This document shows positions 49,999 through 58,563 of a DNA stretch of 64,000 bases, piece by piece. The notes below the pieces were generated by a model. The model did no database searches, was not told the DNA's origin, and saw only the letters and a list, made by a program, of their open reading frames with translations. This DNA comes from Oscillospiraceae bacterium (GTDB lineage: Bacteria > Bacillota > Clostridia > Oscillospirales > Oscillospiraceae), in assembly GCA_017412585.1 (NCBI GenBank), contig JAFPXK010000024.1, forward strand, positions 44,239 to 108,238, given 5' to 3'. The first letter of the stretch is position 1; each line of letters starts with the position of its first letter. Position numbers and translations under genes: made by a program.

Positions 49999-51522
49999 CT
50001 ACGCCTTGTGGCCGCCGATCTGGCGGTTGCGCTCGATGGTCATGGCGCCCTCCTCCAAATTCATGCCCTTCAAGACGGCGTTTTTGCCGTATTTCCGCTT
50101 CATTTGCAGCACCGTCTCCTGCAATCGGCGCTCTTTTTTCAGCCGTTCTTCCTCTCGGCGCCGCTGCTCCGCCTGGGCGGCAGGGTCGGTGAACAAATCC
50201 AACTGCTCCATGGTCGGGCCCCGGGCCGCCACCTCCGACTCGGTGGCCACGTGGGCGGCCACCACGCTGACCCGGCGCACCAGGAGGGCGGGGTCCACAA
50301 TGCGGTCATAGAGGGCCATCATAGCGTCGGTGATGAGGCGGGTGGAGGAGGTCATGGCCCCCAGGTTGGCGCTGCCGTGGGCGTGGCGGGGCACGGCGCG
50401 GCCGTAATAGTCCGCCACAATCTCCCCTTGGTAGGCCTTGCGCTGCTCCGGGGAGGCCAGGCTCTCCCGGTCATAGCTGACGGTGAGGATAAGCTGGTCG
50501 GTGAGCAGGTGGCGGTCCACCAGGTCCAGGGCCAGAAGGTCCGTCATCTCCCGGACGATAAGCCTGCCGCCGGCAAAGTCATAAGGCCGCTGCAGCACCT
50601 GCCCGGCGCCGATGCTGTGATTCTCCGGACGGTAGGCCTTGATGTCGGCGATGGTGCAGGGCTCCACGCCCCAGGCGTGGTCGATGAGCAGCTCGGCATT
50701 GACGCCAAAGAGCTTGTAAAGTAATTCCTCATTACACCTGTCGTCCGGCCCGCCCAGGGAGCAGCGGGCCACGTCACCCATGGTAAAGAGGCCGTTTTGC
50801 TCCAATTTTCGCTGATAGCCCGGGCCCACCCGCCAGAAATCCGTCAGGGGGCGATGGCTCCACAGCAGCTTGCGGTAGCGCATCTCGTCCAGGGCCGCCA
50901 CCCGGACGCCGTCACGGTCCGGGCGAATGTGCTTTGCCACAATATCCATAGCCACCTTGGCCAGATACAGGTTGGTGCCGATGCCAACGGTGGCGGTGAT
51001 GCCCGTCTCCCGGAGGACGTGGCGAACGATCTCCATGGCGAAGTCGTGGGGCGTTTTGCCGTTGGTTTTCAGATAATCGGTGACATCCATGAACACCTCG
51101 TCGATGGAATAGACGTGGATATCCGACGGGGCCACGTATTTGAGATAAATCTCGTAAATCTGCGTGCTGACCTCCATATACCGGGCCATCTGAGGCGGTG
51201 CCACCAGGTAATCCAGCTTCAGCGTGGGGTCGCGGTGAAGGCTGGGGCCGTGGATGGAGCTGTCGCGGAAGGTGTGGCCCGGGGCGGCGCGCAGCCGCTG
51301 GGCATTGATCTCCGCCACCTTCTGCACCACCTCGAACAGTCGGGGGCGGCCGGGGATGCCGTAGCTTTTCAGCGAGGGGGTGACGGCCAGGCATATAGTC
51401 TTATCGGTGCGGCTGCTGTCCGCCACCACCAGGTTGGTGGTCAAGGGGTCCAGGCCCCGCTCCCGACACTCCACGGAGGCGTAAAAGGATTTCAGATCAA
51501 TGGCCATATAGATGCGACTCAT
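49999..51522 (-). CDS. Y-family (DinB/UmuC-like) translesion DNA polymerase
   Basis: This 507-residue low-fidelity polymerase copies past damaged bases. It begins MSRIYMAIDLKSFYASVECR, with metal-binding Asp8, and has the catalytic YSIDEVFMDVT motif (about 118) and helix-hairpin-helix residues around TDFWRVGPGYQRKLEQNG (about 228). The little-finger domain starts near 300. A likely sliding-clamp binding motif QLDLF lies near 440, followed by a charged coiled tail. Length exceeds DinB (about 350) and fits the UmuC/UvrX branch found with YolD. Confidence 0.92.
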   Translation of the reverse strand: MSRIYMAIDLKSFYASVECRERGLDPLTTNLVVADSSRTDKTICLAVTPSLKSYGIPGRPRLFEVVQKVAEINAQRLRAAPGHTFRDSSIHGPSLHRDPTLKLDYLVAPPQMARYMEVSTQIYEIYLKYVAPSDIHVYSIDEVFMDVTDYLKTNGKTPHDFAMEIVRHVLRETGITATVGIGTNLYLAKVAMDIVAKHIRPDRDGVRVAALDEMRYRKLLWSHRPLTDFWRVGPGYQRKLEQNGLFTMGDVARCSLGGPDDRCNEELLYKLFGVNAELLIDHAWGVEPCTIADIKAYRPENHSIGAGQVLQRPYDFAGGRLIVREMTDLLALDLVDRHLLTDQLILTVSYDRESLASPEQRKAYQGEIVADYYGRAVPRHAHGSANLGAMTSSTRLITDAMMALYDRIVDPALLVRRVSVVAAHVATESEVAARGPTMEQLDLFTDPAAQAEQRRREEERLKKERRLQETVLQMKRKYGKNAVLKGMNLEEGAMTIERNRQIGGHKA

Positions 51523-51626
51523 GCCTTTTCCCCTCCCCTCTTTGCGGTAGTATTGCAGCTATTATCCTATACCATTCCCCCATCGGTGTCAAGAAAAATG
51601 GAACAGATGTTTTATTTCCCAGGGAG

Positions 51627-51655
51627 TTGCCATTTGGGGCGAATGGTGGTATGCT
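51627..51655 (+). promoter_or_regulatory. Sigma-A promoter for the coiled-coil protein
   Basis: TTGCCA (51627-51632), a 17-nt spacer and TATGCT (51650-51655). On the minus strand TTGACA at 51587-51592 with TAGGAT 17 nt on may drive the polymerase operon. Confidence 0.6.
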
Positions 51656-51689
51656 ATGGACAAAGAACATGCGGAAAGGAGCGCGGAAT

Positions 51690-52052
51690 ATGAAGTTCAT
51701 TTCCTCTCATCTGGCCCAGGAGGCGGAGAAAAGCAAGCAGGAGCTGGCAACCCGGGCCGGGCAGGCGCTGCTGGAGCAGCTCCCCATCGACCAGAAGACC
51801 CTGCGGCGGGCAGCCAGGCTGCTGGAGCCCCGGAACATGAAGCGCCTGGCCATTGCGGCGGTGGGCGCGGCGGCGGTGGTGTCGCTGGCGGCCGGCATCG
51901 GCCACGACAGAATCTACCAGGCCGCCGTGGGCCGGGAGATCAAGAAGCAGCTGGAGCCTGTTCACAAGAAGCTGGATGAATTGCAGGCGCAAAACGAGGA
52001 ATTGCGGCGGCAGAACGAGGCCTTGCAGCGGGAATTATCCGACAAGGTATAA
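51690..52052 (+). CDS. Small membrane-associated coiled-coil protein
   Basis: I do not recognise this 120-residue protein. It has a charged helical N-terminus (MKFISSHLAQEAEKSKQELA), one hydrophobic helix at about 52-70 (LAIAAVGAAAVVSLAAGIG) and a C-terminal coiled coil (KKLDELQAQNEELRRQNEAL, about 93-112). The layout suggests a membrane-tethered scaffold or DivIC-like element. AAGGAG precedes ATG 51690, and the gene has its own promoter and terminator. Confidence 0.7.
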   Translation: MKFISSHLAQEAEKSKQELATRAGQALLEQLPIDQKTLRRAARLLEPRNMKRLAIAAVGAAAVVSLAAGIGHDRIYQAAVGREIKKQLEPVHKKLDELQAQNEELRRQNEALQRELSDKV

Positions 52053-52075
52053 CGCCTTACAATCTTGATATAGCA

Positions 52076-52110
52076 ACGCCCCCAGCCGGAGTGATACCGG
52101 TTGGGGGCGT
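52076..52110. terminator. Hairpin between convergent genes
   Basis: ACGCCCCCAGCCGG-agtgata-CCGGTTGGGGGCGT, followed on the plus strand by GGTGTTT. Strong stem, weak T-run. Confidence 0.6.
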
Positions 52111-52131
52111 GGTGTTTATGGAATAAGTACC

Positions 52132-53262
52132 TTATTTATCAAAGGAGGCGGACACGTCCTGCAAGAGGGTGCGAATTTCCAGATGCTGGGGGCATACCGC
52201 CTCGCAGCCGCCGCAGCCGATGCAGTCGGAGGCTTTGCCGCCCTGGGCGGTGAGGATCTGATGATAATAGAAGTCCTGATTCCAGTCGTGGAAGGTGCTC
52301 TTGAGATTGTAGCAGGAGAACAGGTCGGGGATCTGGATGCCCTGGGGGCAGGTGTTCTCATAGACGCAGTAGCGGCAGCCGGTGCAGGGGATGAGCCGCT
52401 GGGCCTGGAACACGCCCCGGACCCGGTCGATGGCGATGCGCTCGGCGTCATCCAGGGGGCGGAAGTCGGCCATGGTGGCGACGTTGTCCTCCATCTGGGC
52501 CAGGCTGCTCATGCCGGACAGCACCACACAGACGTTGGGGAAGCTGGCGGCGAAGCGGAGGGCGTAGCTGGCGTTGGAGCCGCCGTGAAGGCCGTCGAAC
52601 ACCGCCTGGGCCTCGGCGGGCAGCTCCACCAGATGACCGCCCTTCACCGGCTCCATCACCAGGACGGGCTTGCCGTGCTTAACGCAGACGTCGTAGCAGT
52701 TCTTACTCTCCACGGAGGGGCTGTCGTAGTCCACGTAGTTGAACTGCAGCTGCACCACGTCCAGTTGGGGGTAAGTGGTGAGAATTTCGTCCAGCACTTC
52801 CGCCGTGTCGTGGAAGGAGATGCCCACGTGGCGGAGCTTGCCCTCGGCCTTCATGGCGAAGGCGGTCTCATAGGCCCGGCAGCGTCTGAACTTCTCGAAA
52901 TTGCGGCCGTCCTGGGCGTGCATCAGATAGAAGTCGAAATAATCCACGCCGCAGACGTCCAATTGGGACTGAATGAAGGGGCGGATATCCGCCTCGGACT
53001 GAAAATAGGGGTCGGTGAGCTTGTCGGTGAGCAGGTATTGGCTGCGGTCATAGCGGGAGGTAAGGCATTGGCGGATGATCTTTTCGCTCTCGCCGCCGTG
53101 GTAGCCGTGGGCGGTGTCGAAATAGTTGAAGCCGGCGCGGAGGAAGGCGTCCACCATCTGCTGCACCTGGGGGACGTCGATCTTGCCGTCGGTCATGGGG
53201 AAGCGCATGCAGCCGAAGCCGAAATTGCCGTGGATCTCCGGGAAGAAGGGATTGATTACCAT
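52132..53262 (-). CDS. Aldo/keto reductase with C-terminal 4Fe-4S domain
   Basis: This 376-residue oxidoreductase has an N-terminal aldo/keto reductase barrel (FGFGCMRFPMTDGKID at 15; catalytic Tyr and Asp in NYFDTAHGYHGGESE, about 46; Lys in LLTDKLTDPY, about 77; His in FDFYLMHAQD, about 110). A ferredoxin-type domain follows, with two Cys clusters, CTGCRYCVYENTCPQG (about 294) and CIGCGGCEAVCPQ (about 346). This fusion is common in anaerobes. It starts 13 nt after the GH13 gene on the same strand. Substrate unknown. Confidence 0.92.
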   Translation of the reverse strand: MVINPFFPEIHGNFGFGCMRFPMTDGKIDVPQVQQMVDAFLRAGFNYFDTAHGYHGGESEKIIRQCLTSRYDRSQYLLTDKLTDPYFQSEADIRPFIQSQLDVCGVDYFDFYLMHAQDGRNFEKFRRCRAYETAFAMKAEGKLRHVGISFHDTAEVLDEILTTYPQLDVVQLQFNYVDYDSPSVESKNCYDVCVKHGKPVLVMEPVKGGHLVELPAEAQAVFDGLHGGSNASYALRFAASFPNVCVVLSGMSSLAQMEDNVATMADFRPLDDAERIAIDRVRGVFQAQRLIPCTGCRYCVYENTCPQGIQIPDLFSCYNLKSTFHDWNQDFYYHQILTAQGGKASDCIGCGGCEAVCPQHLEIRTLLQDVSASFDK

Positions 53263-53275
53263 AGTGTCACCTCGT

Positions 53276-55294
53276 TTATTTTGTGGTCAGCACCCAGGCG
53301 CTGTGGGCCGGGGCGCGGAGTGTCAAATGGCCGTTTTTCACGGCGGGAGCGGCGGTTTCCTCGGCGCGGAAGCCGTTATCGTCAGATGTGAAAACGCAGC
53401 GGAGGCTTTGGCCGTCGGCCACGCCCACGTCCCCCACGGGGATGGTCAGGTCACGGGCCTGGGGCAGATTGTTGCAGGCCACCACCACGGTGGCGGCTTC
53501 GTCGAAGCGGGCATAGGCGATGGTGCCGGTGTCTGCACAGAGGGCCTTGAGGCTGCCGGCACGCAGGGCGCTCAGGCGGCGGCGCAGGACGGAGAGGGCG
53601 CGGTGGAAGGCAATCATATTCTTGTCCTCCCGGCCCCAGGGGTAGGTGCGGCGGTTGTCCGGGTCCGTCCAGCCCACCAGGCCGGCCTCGTCGCCGTAAT
53701 AGATGGTGGGGGCGCCGGGCCAGGTCATCTGGATGACGGCGGCCTCCCGGAACACGGCCTTATTAACCCCCTCCCCTGCCGCGGCGCTGCCCAGGGTGTT
53801 GAGGCGGCCCACGCGGCCATTGGTGCGGGTGAGGAAACGGCTGTGGTCATGGTTGCTCAGCTCGTTCATGGCGCACTGAATGGCGGGAGTGGGCAGGCGG
53901 CTCATATTCTCTGCCATGGCGCGGAAGAAGGCGGGGCCGTTTTGGTACAGGTCGTCACGGCGCTGGTCGGAGTGCTTTTCCACGCCGGTGAGGAAGTAGC
54001 CCACCGGCTCCATGAAGGCGTCGTAGTTCATGACGGTGTCCCACTCGTCGCCCCCCAGCCATTCGGAGGGGTCGCCGTAATGCTCGGCCACGATGAGCAC
54101 CTGGTCGTTCACCGCCTTCACCCGGCGGCGGAACTCCTTCCAGAACATGTGGTTGAAGGCCCGACTATGGCCCAGGTCGGCGGCCACGTCCAGACGCCAG
54201 CCGTCAATGGAGTACGGCGGCGAAGCCCATTTTACCGCCACCCGGTAGATGGCCTCGCACAGGGCGGCGTCGCCCTCGTAATTCAGCTTGGGCAGGGTGT
54301 CCACCCCCCACCAGGCCTCGTATTTGCCGTTGAAATCAAAGCGGAAGAAATTGTGGTAGGGGCTGGCAGCGGAGGCAAAGGCCCCCTGGCCGCCGTAGAG
54401 GCCCTCCCTGTCCATCCAGCGGTGGAAGGAGCCGCAGTGGTTGAAGACGCCGTCTAAGATGATGCGCATGCCCCGGCGGTGCACCTCCCGGCAGAAGTCG
54501 GCGAAGAAATCGTCCCCCGCCTTGAGATTGGCGGGGTCGGTGGTGCGGACGCGGTAGCGCTCCGCGCCGGCGGCGTCGCGGGGGATGACGGTGAAATGGG
54601 GGTCGATATGGTCGTAGTCCTGGGTGTCGTACTTATGGCTGGAGGGGGAGATGAAAAGGGGGTTGAAATAGATGGCCTCCACCCCCAGGCTCTGGAGATA
54701 GTCCAGCTTCTGGCGGACGCCCGCCAGGTCGCCGCCGTAGAAGCGGTGGAAATCGCCGTCGGAGGGCAGCTCGTCCCAGGAGGCGGCTACGCCCGCCGGG
54801 GCACGGCCATAGCGGTACTCGCCGGGGGTCACGTCGTTGGTGGGGTCGCCGTTGCAGAAGCGGTCGGTGAAAATCTGATACTGGAGGGCGCCCTTGGCCC
54901 AGCGGGGCACGTGGTAACCCGGCAGGATGCGGAAGGAACGGTCCGGGTCCGGGAAGGTCAGGGCCTCCACCGGCTCGGCGCCGGTGCGGAGATAGTGGAA
55001 CATGAGACCGTGCCAGCGGATGAGGAAGGAGTAGAACACGCCAACGCTCCAGCGGCACTCCACCCTGGCCTCGAACCAGTCGAAAGCAGCGTCGGTGCGG
55101 GTGAGGGCCATGTCCACCTCCTGGGCGCCGTAGCCCAGCAGCAGGGCCACGTGGGCCCCCAGGCCGCGGGCCATACGGAGGCGGACGGTGACCATGTCAC
55201 CCACGTCCGGCTCTGACGGGGTGCGGAACAGCTCCGTTTCATCGCTGAATACGGTGGCAAGCAGCCGTTCCCGATCTTGTTCTCGAATCTCCAT
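53276..55294 (-). CDS. GH13 alpha-amylase-family glycosidase (neopullulanase-like)
   Basis: This 672-residue cytoplasmic glycoside hydrolase lacks a signal peptide. An N-terminal beta domain (1-125) precedes the (beta/alpha)8 barrel: YQIFTDRFCNGDPTND (about 140), GVEAIYFNPLF (about 207), ILDGVFNHCG (about 285), the nucleophile Asp in DGWRLDVAAD (about 365), the acid Glu in IVAEHYGDPSE (about 400) and ELSNHDHSRF (about 472). The C-terminal beta domain ends at 672. Likely acts on maltodextrins or cyclodextrins. The SD is poor before ATG 55294; a clear AAGGAG lies about 30 nt upstream, so the start or its use is odd. Confidence 0.92.
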   Translation of the reverse strand: MEIREQDRERLLATVFSDETELFRTPSEPDVGDMVTVRLRMARGLGAHVALLLGYGAQEVDMALTRTDAAFDWFEARVECRWSVGVFYSFLIRWHGLMFHYLRTGAEPVEALTFPDPDRSFRILPGYHVPRWAKGALQYQIFTDRFCNGDPTNDVTPGEYRYGRAPAGVAASWDELPSDGDFHRFYGGDLAGVRQKLDYLQSLGVEAIYFNPLFISPSSHKYDTQDYDHIDPHFTVIPRDAAGAERYRVRTTDPANLKAGDDFFADFCREVHRRGMRIILDGVFNHCGSFHRWMDREGLYGGQGAFASAASPYHNFFRFDFNGKYEAWWGVDTLPKLNYEGDAALCEAIYRVAVKWASPPYSIDGWRLDVAADLGHSRAFNHMFWKEFRRRVKAVNDQVLIVAEHYGDPSEWLGGDEWDTVMNYDAFMEPVGYFLTGVEKHSDQRRDDLYQNGPAFFRAMAENMSRLPTPAIQCAMNELSNHDHSRFLTRTNGRVGRLNTLGSAAAGEGVNKAVFREAAVIQMTWPGAPTIYYGDEAGLVGWTDPDNRRTYPWGREDKNMIAFHRALSVLRRRLSALRAGSLKALCADTGTIAYARFDEAATVVVACNNLPQARDLTIPVGDVGVADGQSLRCVFTSDDNGFRAEETAAPAVKNGHLTLRAPAHSAWVLTTK

Positions 55295-55392
55295 GACGTT
55301 TACACCGGGCGGACGGGCCCGGAATACTCCTTTTTGCGCGGAATATGCATTATGCTCAGCGGCCCTTTGGGCCCGGTTTCACATTATGGCAT

Positions 55393-55421
55393 ATCATATC
55401 ATCATCATATTGGAATTTCAA
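55393..55421 (-). promoter_or_regulatory. Sigma-A promoter of the GH13 gene
   Basis: The minus strand reads TTGAAA (55416-55421), a 17-nt spacer and TATGAT (55393-55398). The leader of about 90 nt carries a GGGCCC-aaa-GGGCCG hairpin. Confidence 0.65.
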
Positions 55422-55470
55422 GTGCGGCAGATGGATTTGACAGGTCAATCAGCAGGTGAATTACGGGTAT

Positions 55471-55509
55471 AAAACGCCCCGGGAAGGTGCGGTGCCTGCC
55501 CGGGGGCGT
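55471..55509 (-). terminator. Intrinsic terminator after the LysE-type exporter
   Basis: The minus strand forms ACGCCCCCGGG-(caggcaccgcacctt)-CCCGGGGCGT followed by TTTATA. Confidence 0.75.
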
Positions 55510-55525
55510 GTGAGGCAAGATGCCT

Positions 55526-56143
55526 TTACAGTATATTCAGAAGCTTGAGAAAGCTATACAGCAGCCGGAGGCCGTAGAAGATGATGACGGCGCCGCAGAC
55601 CTTATTGATGACGGTAAGCACCTTCTCGTTGATGCGGCTGCCCAGCAGCGACACGGCGGTGCCCAGGAAATGGAACCACAGCACGGAGGCGGAGGCAAAG
55701 CCCAGGATGAACCAGGCGTCCGTCCCGGCGGGAAGGGTGGCCTTGCAGGCACCCAGCATCATGGTGCCGTCGATGATGGCCTGGGGGTTGAACCAGGTAA
55801 CCACGCAGGCGGTGACGGCGGCCTTCCACAGGGGCACATTTACGTCCTTGCCGCCGTCCAGGCTGGCTTTGGAGCGGAGAAGGCCCACGCCGATATAGAT
55901 GACCAGCAGACTGCCCGCCGCCAGAATCACCTTTTGCAGCCAGGGCAGCGCCTCCATCAGCGCCCCGGCGCCCAGGAAACAGGCCAGGCCCAGGGTGATG
56001 TCGAAGAAAACCACGATGAGTATGGTGGGGTACAGCTTGCGGCGGGGCTGGGTCAAGGCGGTGTCGATGACGAACAGGTTTTGCATGCCGATGGGGGCGC
56101 AGTAGCTGAGGCCCAGCAGCAGGCCCTGGAGATAGACAGGCAT
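55526..56143 (-). CDS. LysE/ArgO-type amino acid exporter
   Basis: This 205-residue membrane protein has six hydrophobic helices and the LysE-family N-terminal signature GLLLGLSYCAPIGMQNLFVI (about 8-27). FFDITLGLACFLGAGALME (about 47) and TWFNPQAIIDGTMMLGA (about 120) are also family regions. It probably exports a basic or other amino acid. ATG 56143 follows AAAGGAG; a longer frame to 56329 is GC-driven. Own terminator downstream. Confidence 0.87.
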   Translation of the reverse strand: MPVYLQGLLLGLSYCAPIGMQNLFVIDTALTQPRRKLYPTILIVVFFDITLGLACFLGAGALMEALPWLQKVILAAGSLLVIYIGVGLLRSKASLDGGKDVNVPLWKAAVTACVVTWFNPQAIIDGTMMLGACKATLPAGTDAWFILGFASASVLWFHFLGTAVSLLGSRINEKVLTVINKVCGAVIIFYGLRLLYSFLKLLNIL

Positions 56144-56310
56144 GGGGCGGTCTCCTTTTCGCTTTGATGGCGGTATTGTACCATGGATGGGCGGGGCGCG
56201 CAAGGGTCGGGGCTCCCCTGCCCTGGGGCGGATAAGATTTTTTGCTTTTATGGAGCGTGTGTGGTATAATGTACAGGGTAAAAATTGCCATTGCGAAGGA
56301 GGATCACACC

Positions 56311-56769
56311 ATGAAGCTGGCAGAGGCATTACAGGAGCGCTCGGACCTGAACCGGAAGATGGAGGAGCTGCGGCGGCGGCTGGGCAACTGCGTACTGGTG
56401 CAGGAGGGCGAGGAGCCGGCGGAGGACCCGGCGGCGCTGCTGCGGGAGCTGGACGGCGCCGTGGCGCGGCTGGCGGTGCTGATGGCGGCCATCAACCTGA
56501 CCAACAGCAAAACCAAGGTAAACGGCAAGACGCTGACGGAGCTGATCGCCAAAAAGGACGCGCTGACGGTGCAGCTTGCCGCCTACCGGGACCTGGTATA
56601 CACCGCCGGGCAGAACACCAGCCGGGCCCGGGGCACGGAAATCAAGGTGAAGGCGCTGCTGCGGGGCGCAGACCTGCAAAAGACGGCGGACGGCATCGCC
56701 CGGGAGCTGCGGCTGCTGGACAACACATTACAGGAGACCAACTGGAAGACGAAGCTGCTGGAAAAGTAA
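56311..56769 (+). CDS. DIP1984-family protein
   Basis: This 152-residue, mainly helical protein of the DIP1984 family (once likened to septicolysin) is widespread and of unknown function. It begins MKLAEALQERSDLNRKMEEL and has the family's INLTNSKTKVNGKTLTELIA segment (about 75) and QNTSRARGTEIKV (about 112), ending in LQETNWKTKLLEK. A strong SD, AAGGAGG, precedes ATG 56311. Heptad spacing suggests a helical bundle. No context clue. Confidence 0.85.
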   Translation: MKLAEALQERSDLNRKMEELRRRLGNCVLVQEGEEPAEDPAALLRELDGAVARLAVLMAAINLTNSKTKVNGKTLTELIAKKDALTVQLAAYRDLVYTAGQNTSRARGTEIKVKALLRGADLQKTADGIARELRLLDNTLQETNWKTKLLEK

Positions 56770-57037
56770 GGATAACAGCGGGTAGTCCCCCAGGCGCGCA
56801 TATCAGGCGGCGGCTGCCTAAGCCGTAGTGTATGGTTGTGCCGCGGGCAGGCACGGGGTTCGAGTCCCCCAGGATCGTTATGGCCCCGACAGCGCATAAC
56901 CGCATTGTGATTTCGCATCGCGCATTACCGGATATGGACTGGGCGACGAGGGTGGAGATCGGGGTAATTGATGATTTGCATGGCAAAAGGCTGTAAACCA
57001 TTATCGGTTTACAGCCTTTTTATGATGCGGGGTCGGG
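56770..57037. other. Gene-free stretch with a tRNA-like 3' fragment
   Basis: At 56838-56870 a 5-bp stem with 7-nt loop (GTGCC-GCGGGCA-GGCAC) is followed by GGGG-TTCGAGT-CCCC, which looks like the variable arm and T arm of a class II tRNA. No matching acceptor, D arm or anticodon arm could be built, so it is at most a tRNA remnant or an attachment-site relic. The remainder ends in a strong hairpin terminator. Confidence 0.4.
56985..57023. terminator. Bidirectional intrinsic terminator
   Basis: AAAAGGCTGTAAACC-attatc-GGTTTACAGCCTTTTTAT. T-runs occur on both strands, serving the plus-strand DIP1984 gene side and the minus-strand FAH gene. Confidence 0.85.
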
Positions 57038-57868
57038 TCAAATCACAGGGTTAGTCAGCGTGCCGATACCGTCCGCCTCACACTTGACGGTGTCGCCGCT
57101 TTGCAGGAACACCGGGGGCGTCATGCCCATGCCCACGCCGGCGGGGGTGCCCATGGAGATAATGGTGCCGGAGTGGAGGGTCATACCGGCGGACAGCTCG
57201 GTAATCACATCCTCGATGTCGAAAATCCACTGGCGGGTGTTGCCGTCCTGGCGCTTTTCGCCGTTGACGAAGCAGCGGATGCCGATTTCCGGCGGGTAGG
57301 CAAATTCGTCGGCGGTAACGATGCAGGGGCCCATGGGGGTGAAGGTGTCCAGGCTCTTGCCGAAGAAATACTGCTTGTGGCCCGTCTGCACCTCACGGGC
57401 GGAGACGTCGTTGATGATGGTATAGCCGAAAATGTAGTCCTTTACCGCTTCCCGTTTCACATGGCGGGCGTCCCGGCCGATGATAACGGCGATCTCCGCC
57501 TCGTAGTCCAGCTGCTGCGTCACGTCGGGGTGGCTGTCGATGGCGCCGCCGTGGGGGACGGCCAGATCCACCCGCTTGCCGAAGTAGACGGCCTGGTTTT
57601 CCCGGATGAGCGTGGGGTGGAACCGGGCGGCCTCCTTGGTGTGGTCGGCAAAGTTCATGCCCAGGCAGATGATATCATGGGCGGGCCGGGGAATGGGGGC
57701 CAGGAGCTGCACCTCCGTAAAGGGGATGCGCTCGGCGCCCAAATCCGCAGGAACACCGGCGCGGATCAGCTCCTCCATGGAGGCGAACTGCCGCAGGGGG
57801 ATGACGCTCTCCCCCACCAGCACGCCCACCAGCTCTTCATTTTTGTGGGTAAAGGTGATGAGTTTCAT
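57038..57868 (-). CDS. Fumarylacetoacetate hydrolase-family protein
   Basis: This 276-residue metal-dependent enzyme of the FAH superfamily (C-C bond hydrolases, decarboxylases and isomerases) has the N-terminal cap MKLITFTHKNEELVGVLVGE and then the catalytic domain, with metal ligands in LDYEAEIAVIIGRD (about 118) and IINDVSAREVQ (about 152). KSLDTFTPMGPCIVTADEF (about 171) and IISMGTPAGVGMG (about 237) are also typical. The actual substrate (acylpyruvate, oxaloacetate enol and so on) cannot be told. A short gap separates it from the upstream GNAT gene on the same strand. Confidence 0.9.
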   Translation of the reverse strand: MKLITFTHKNEELVGVLVGESVIPLRQFASMEELIRAGVPADLGAERIPFTEVQLLAPIPRPAHDIICLGMNFADHTKEAARFHPTLIRENQAVYFGKRVDLAVPHGGAIDSHPDVTQQLDYEAEIAVIIGRDARHVKREAVKDYIFGYTIINDVSAREVQTGHKQYFFGKSLDTFTPMGPCIVTADEFAYPPEIGIRCFVNGEKRQDGNTRQWIFDIEDVITELSAGMTLHSGTIISMGTPAGVGMGMTPPVFLQSGDTVKCEADGIGTLTNPVI

Positions 57869-57884
57869 GGTATGACCTCCCTGC

Positions 57885-58472
57885 TTACAATTCCCGCGTC
57901 ATCCAGTAGGGCATTTCCGGAATTTCATCACGCCCCAGCGGTATTTTTACATCCGTGCGTTCCGGCCCATACAGCTTTCTGTGCCAGTCCATAATCTGCC
58001 ATATCGAGTAATCCTCCGCTCCAAATAGAAGGGCTTGCCATCGCATCCCGCAAGTGGCCATTTCATAGGCGGGCAGGAACCCATTGCGGCGATAGAATCC
58101 AATGCGGCGTGTACGAATGCTATTCTCTGCAGCATCGTCGCCAGGCACAGGCAATTCAGATTCCGTTACAATGGGAAAGGCCATAGACTGCAGCCGTTTT
58201 AGGATTTGTGCGCCAAGACCACCATTGCGAAGTGACGCCTTGACACCCAGATAGTCCAACAGCACAAGCGGTACTCCGTCACGTTTCCAAAGCGTAGCAT
58301 ATCCCAGCGCGGCTTCACCATCAAAAAGGCCATATATTTGGTAGCGGCCTTGTTCTATTAAAGAAAGAATGTCCGGGAGGGGTTTACGCTCGTTTTCGGC
58401 AAATGCTTCCGAAAAATCGGTGACATACCATTGCTCGATTTCTTCTTTCGACATCATACGAAATTCTAACAT
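57885..58472 (-). CDS. GNAT-family N-acetyltransferase
   Basis: This 195-residue acetyltransferase begins MLEFRMMSKEEIEQWYVTDF. The acetyl-CoA loop is in LDYLGVKASLRNGGLGAQIL (about 73-92, an R-N-G-G-L-G variant of the usual R/Q-x-x-G-x-G/A). A later IGFYRRNGFLPAYEMA (about 126) matches the GNAT C-terminal strand. Codon use looks less GC-extreme than the neighbours. ATG 58472 lies 3 nt after a G-rich run; ATG 58484 is also possible. Target unknown. Confidence 0.82.
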   Translation of the reverse strand: MLEFRMMSKEEIEQWYVTDFSEAFAENERKPLPDILSLIEQGRYQIYGLFDGEAALGYATLWKRDGVPLVLLDYLGVKASLRNGGLGAQILKRLQSMAFPIVTESELPVPGDDAAENSIRTRRIGFYRRNGFLPAYEMATCGMRWQALLFGAEDYSIWQIMDWHRKLYGPERTDVKIPLGRDEIPEMPYWMTREL

Positions 58473-58563
58473 AGTCCCCCCCATTTACTCACAAAAAGCC
58501 ATAGGAAATAAGCGCCTTACGTAAGCTATATTATACTGGTTTTTGTAGGAATTGCAAGGTGTG

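Noticed and set aside
56770..56900. Intact tRNA, including selenocysteine tRNA
   Set aside because: Only variable-like and T-like arms can be drawn. No 7-8 bp acceptor stem, D arm, U33 or suitable anticodon (for instance TCA) is present, and no CCA follows.
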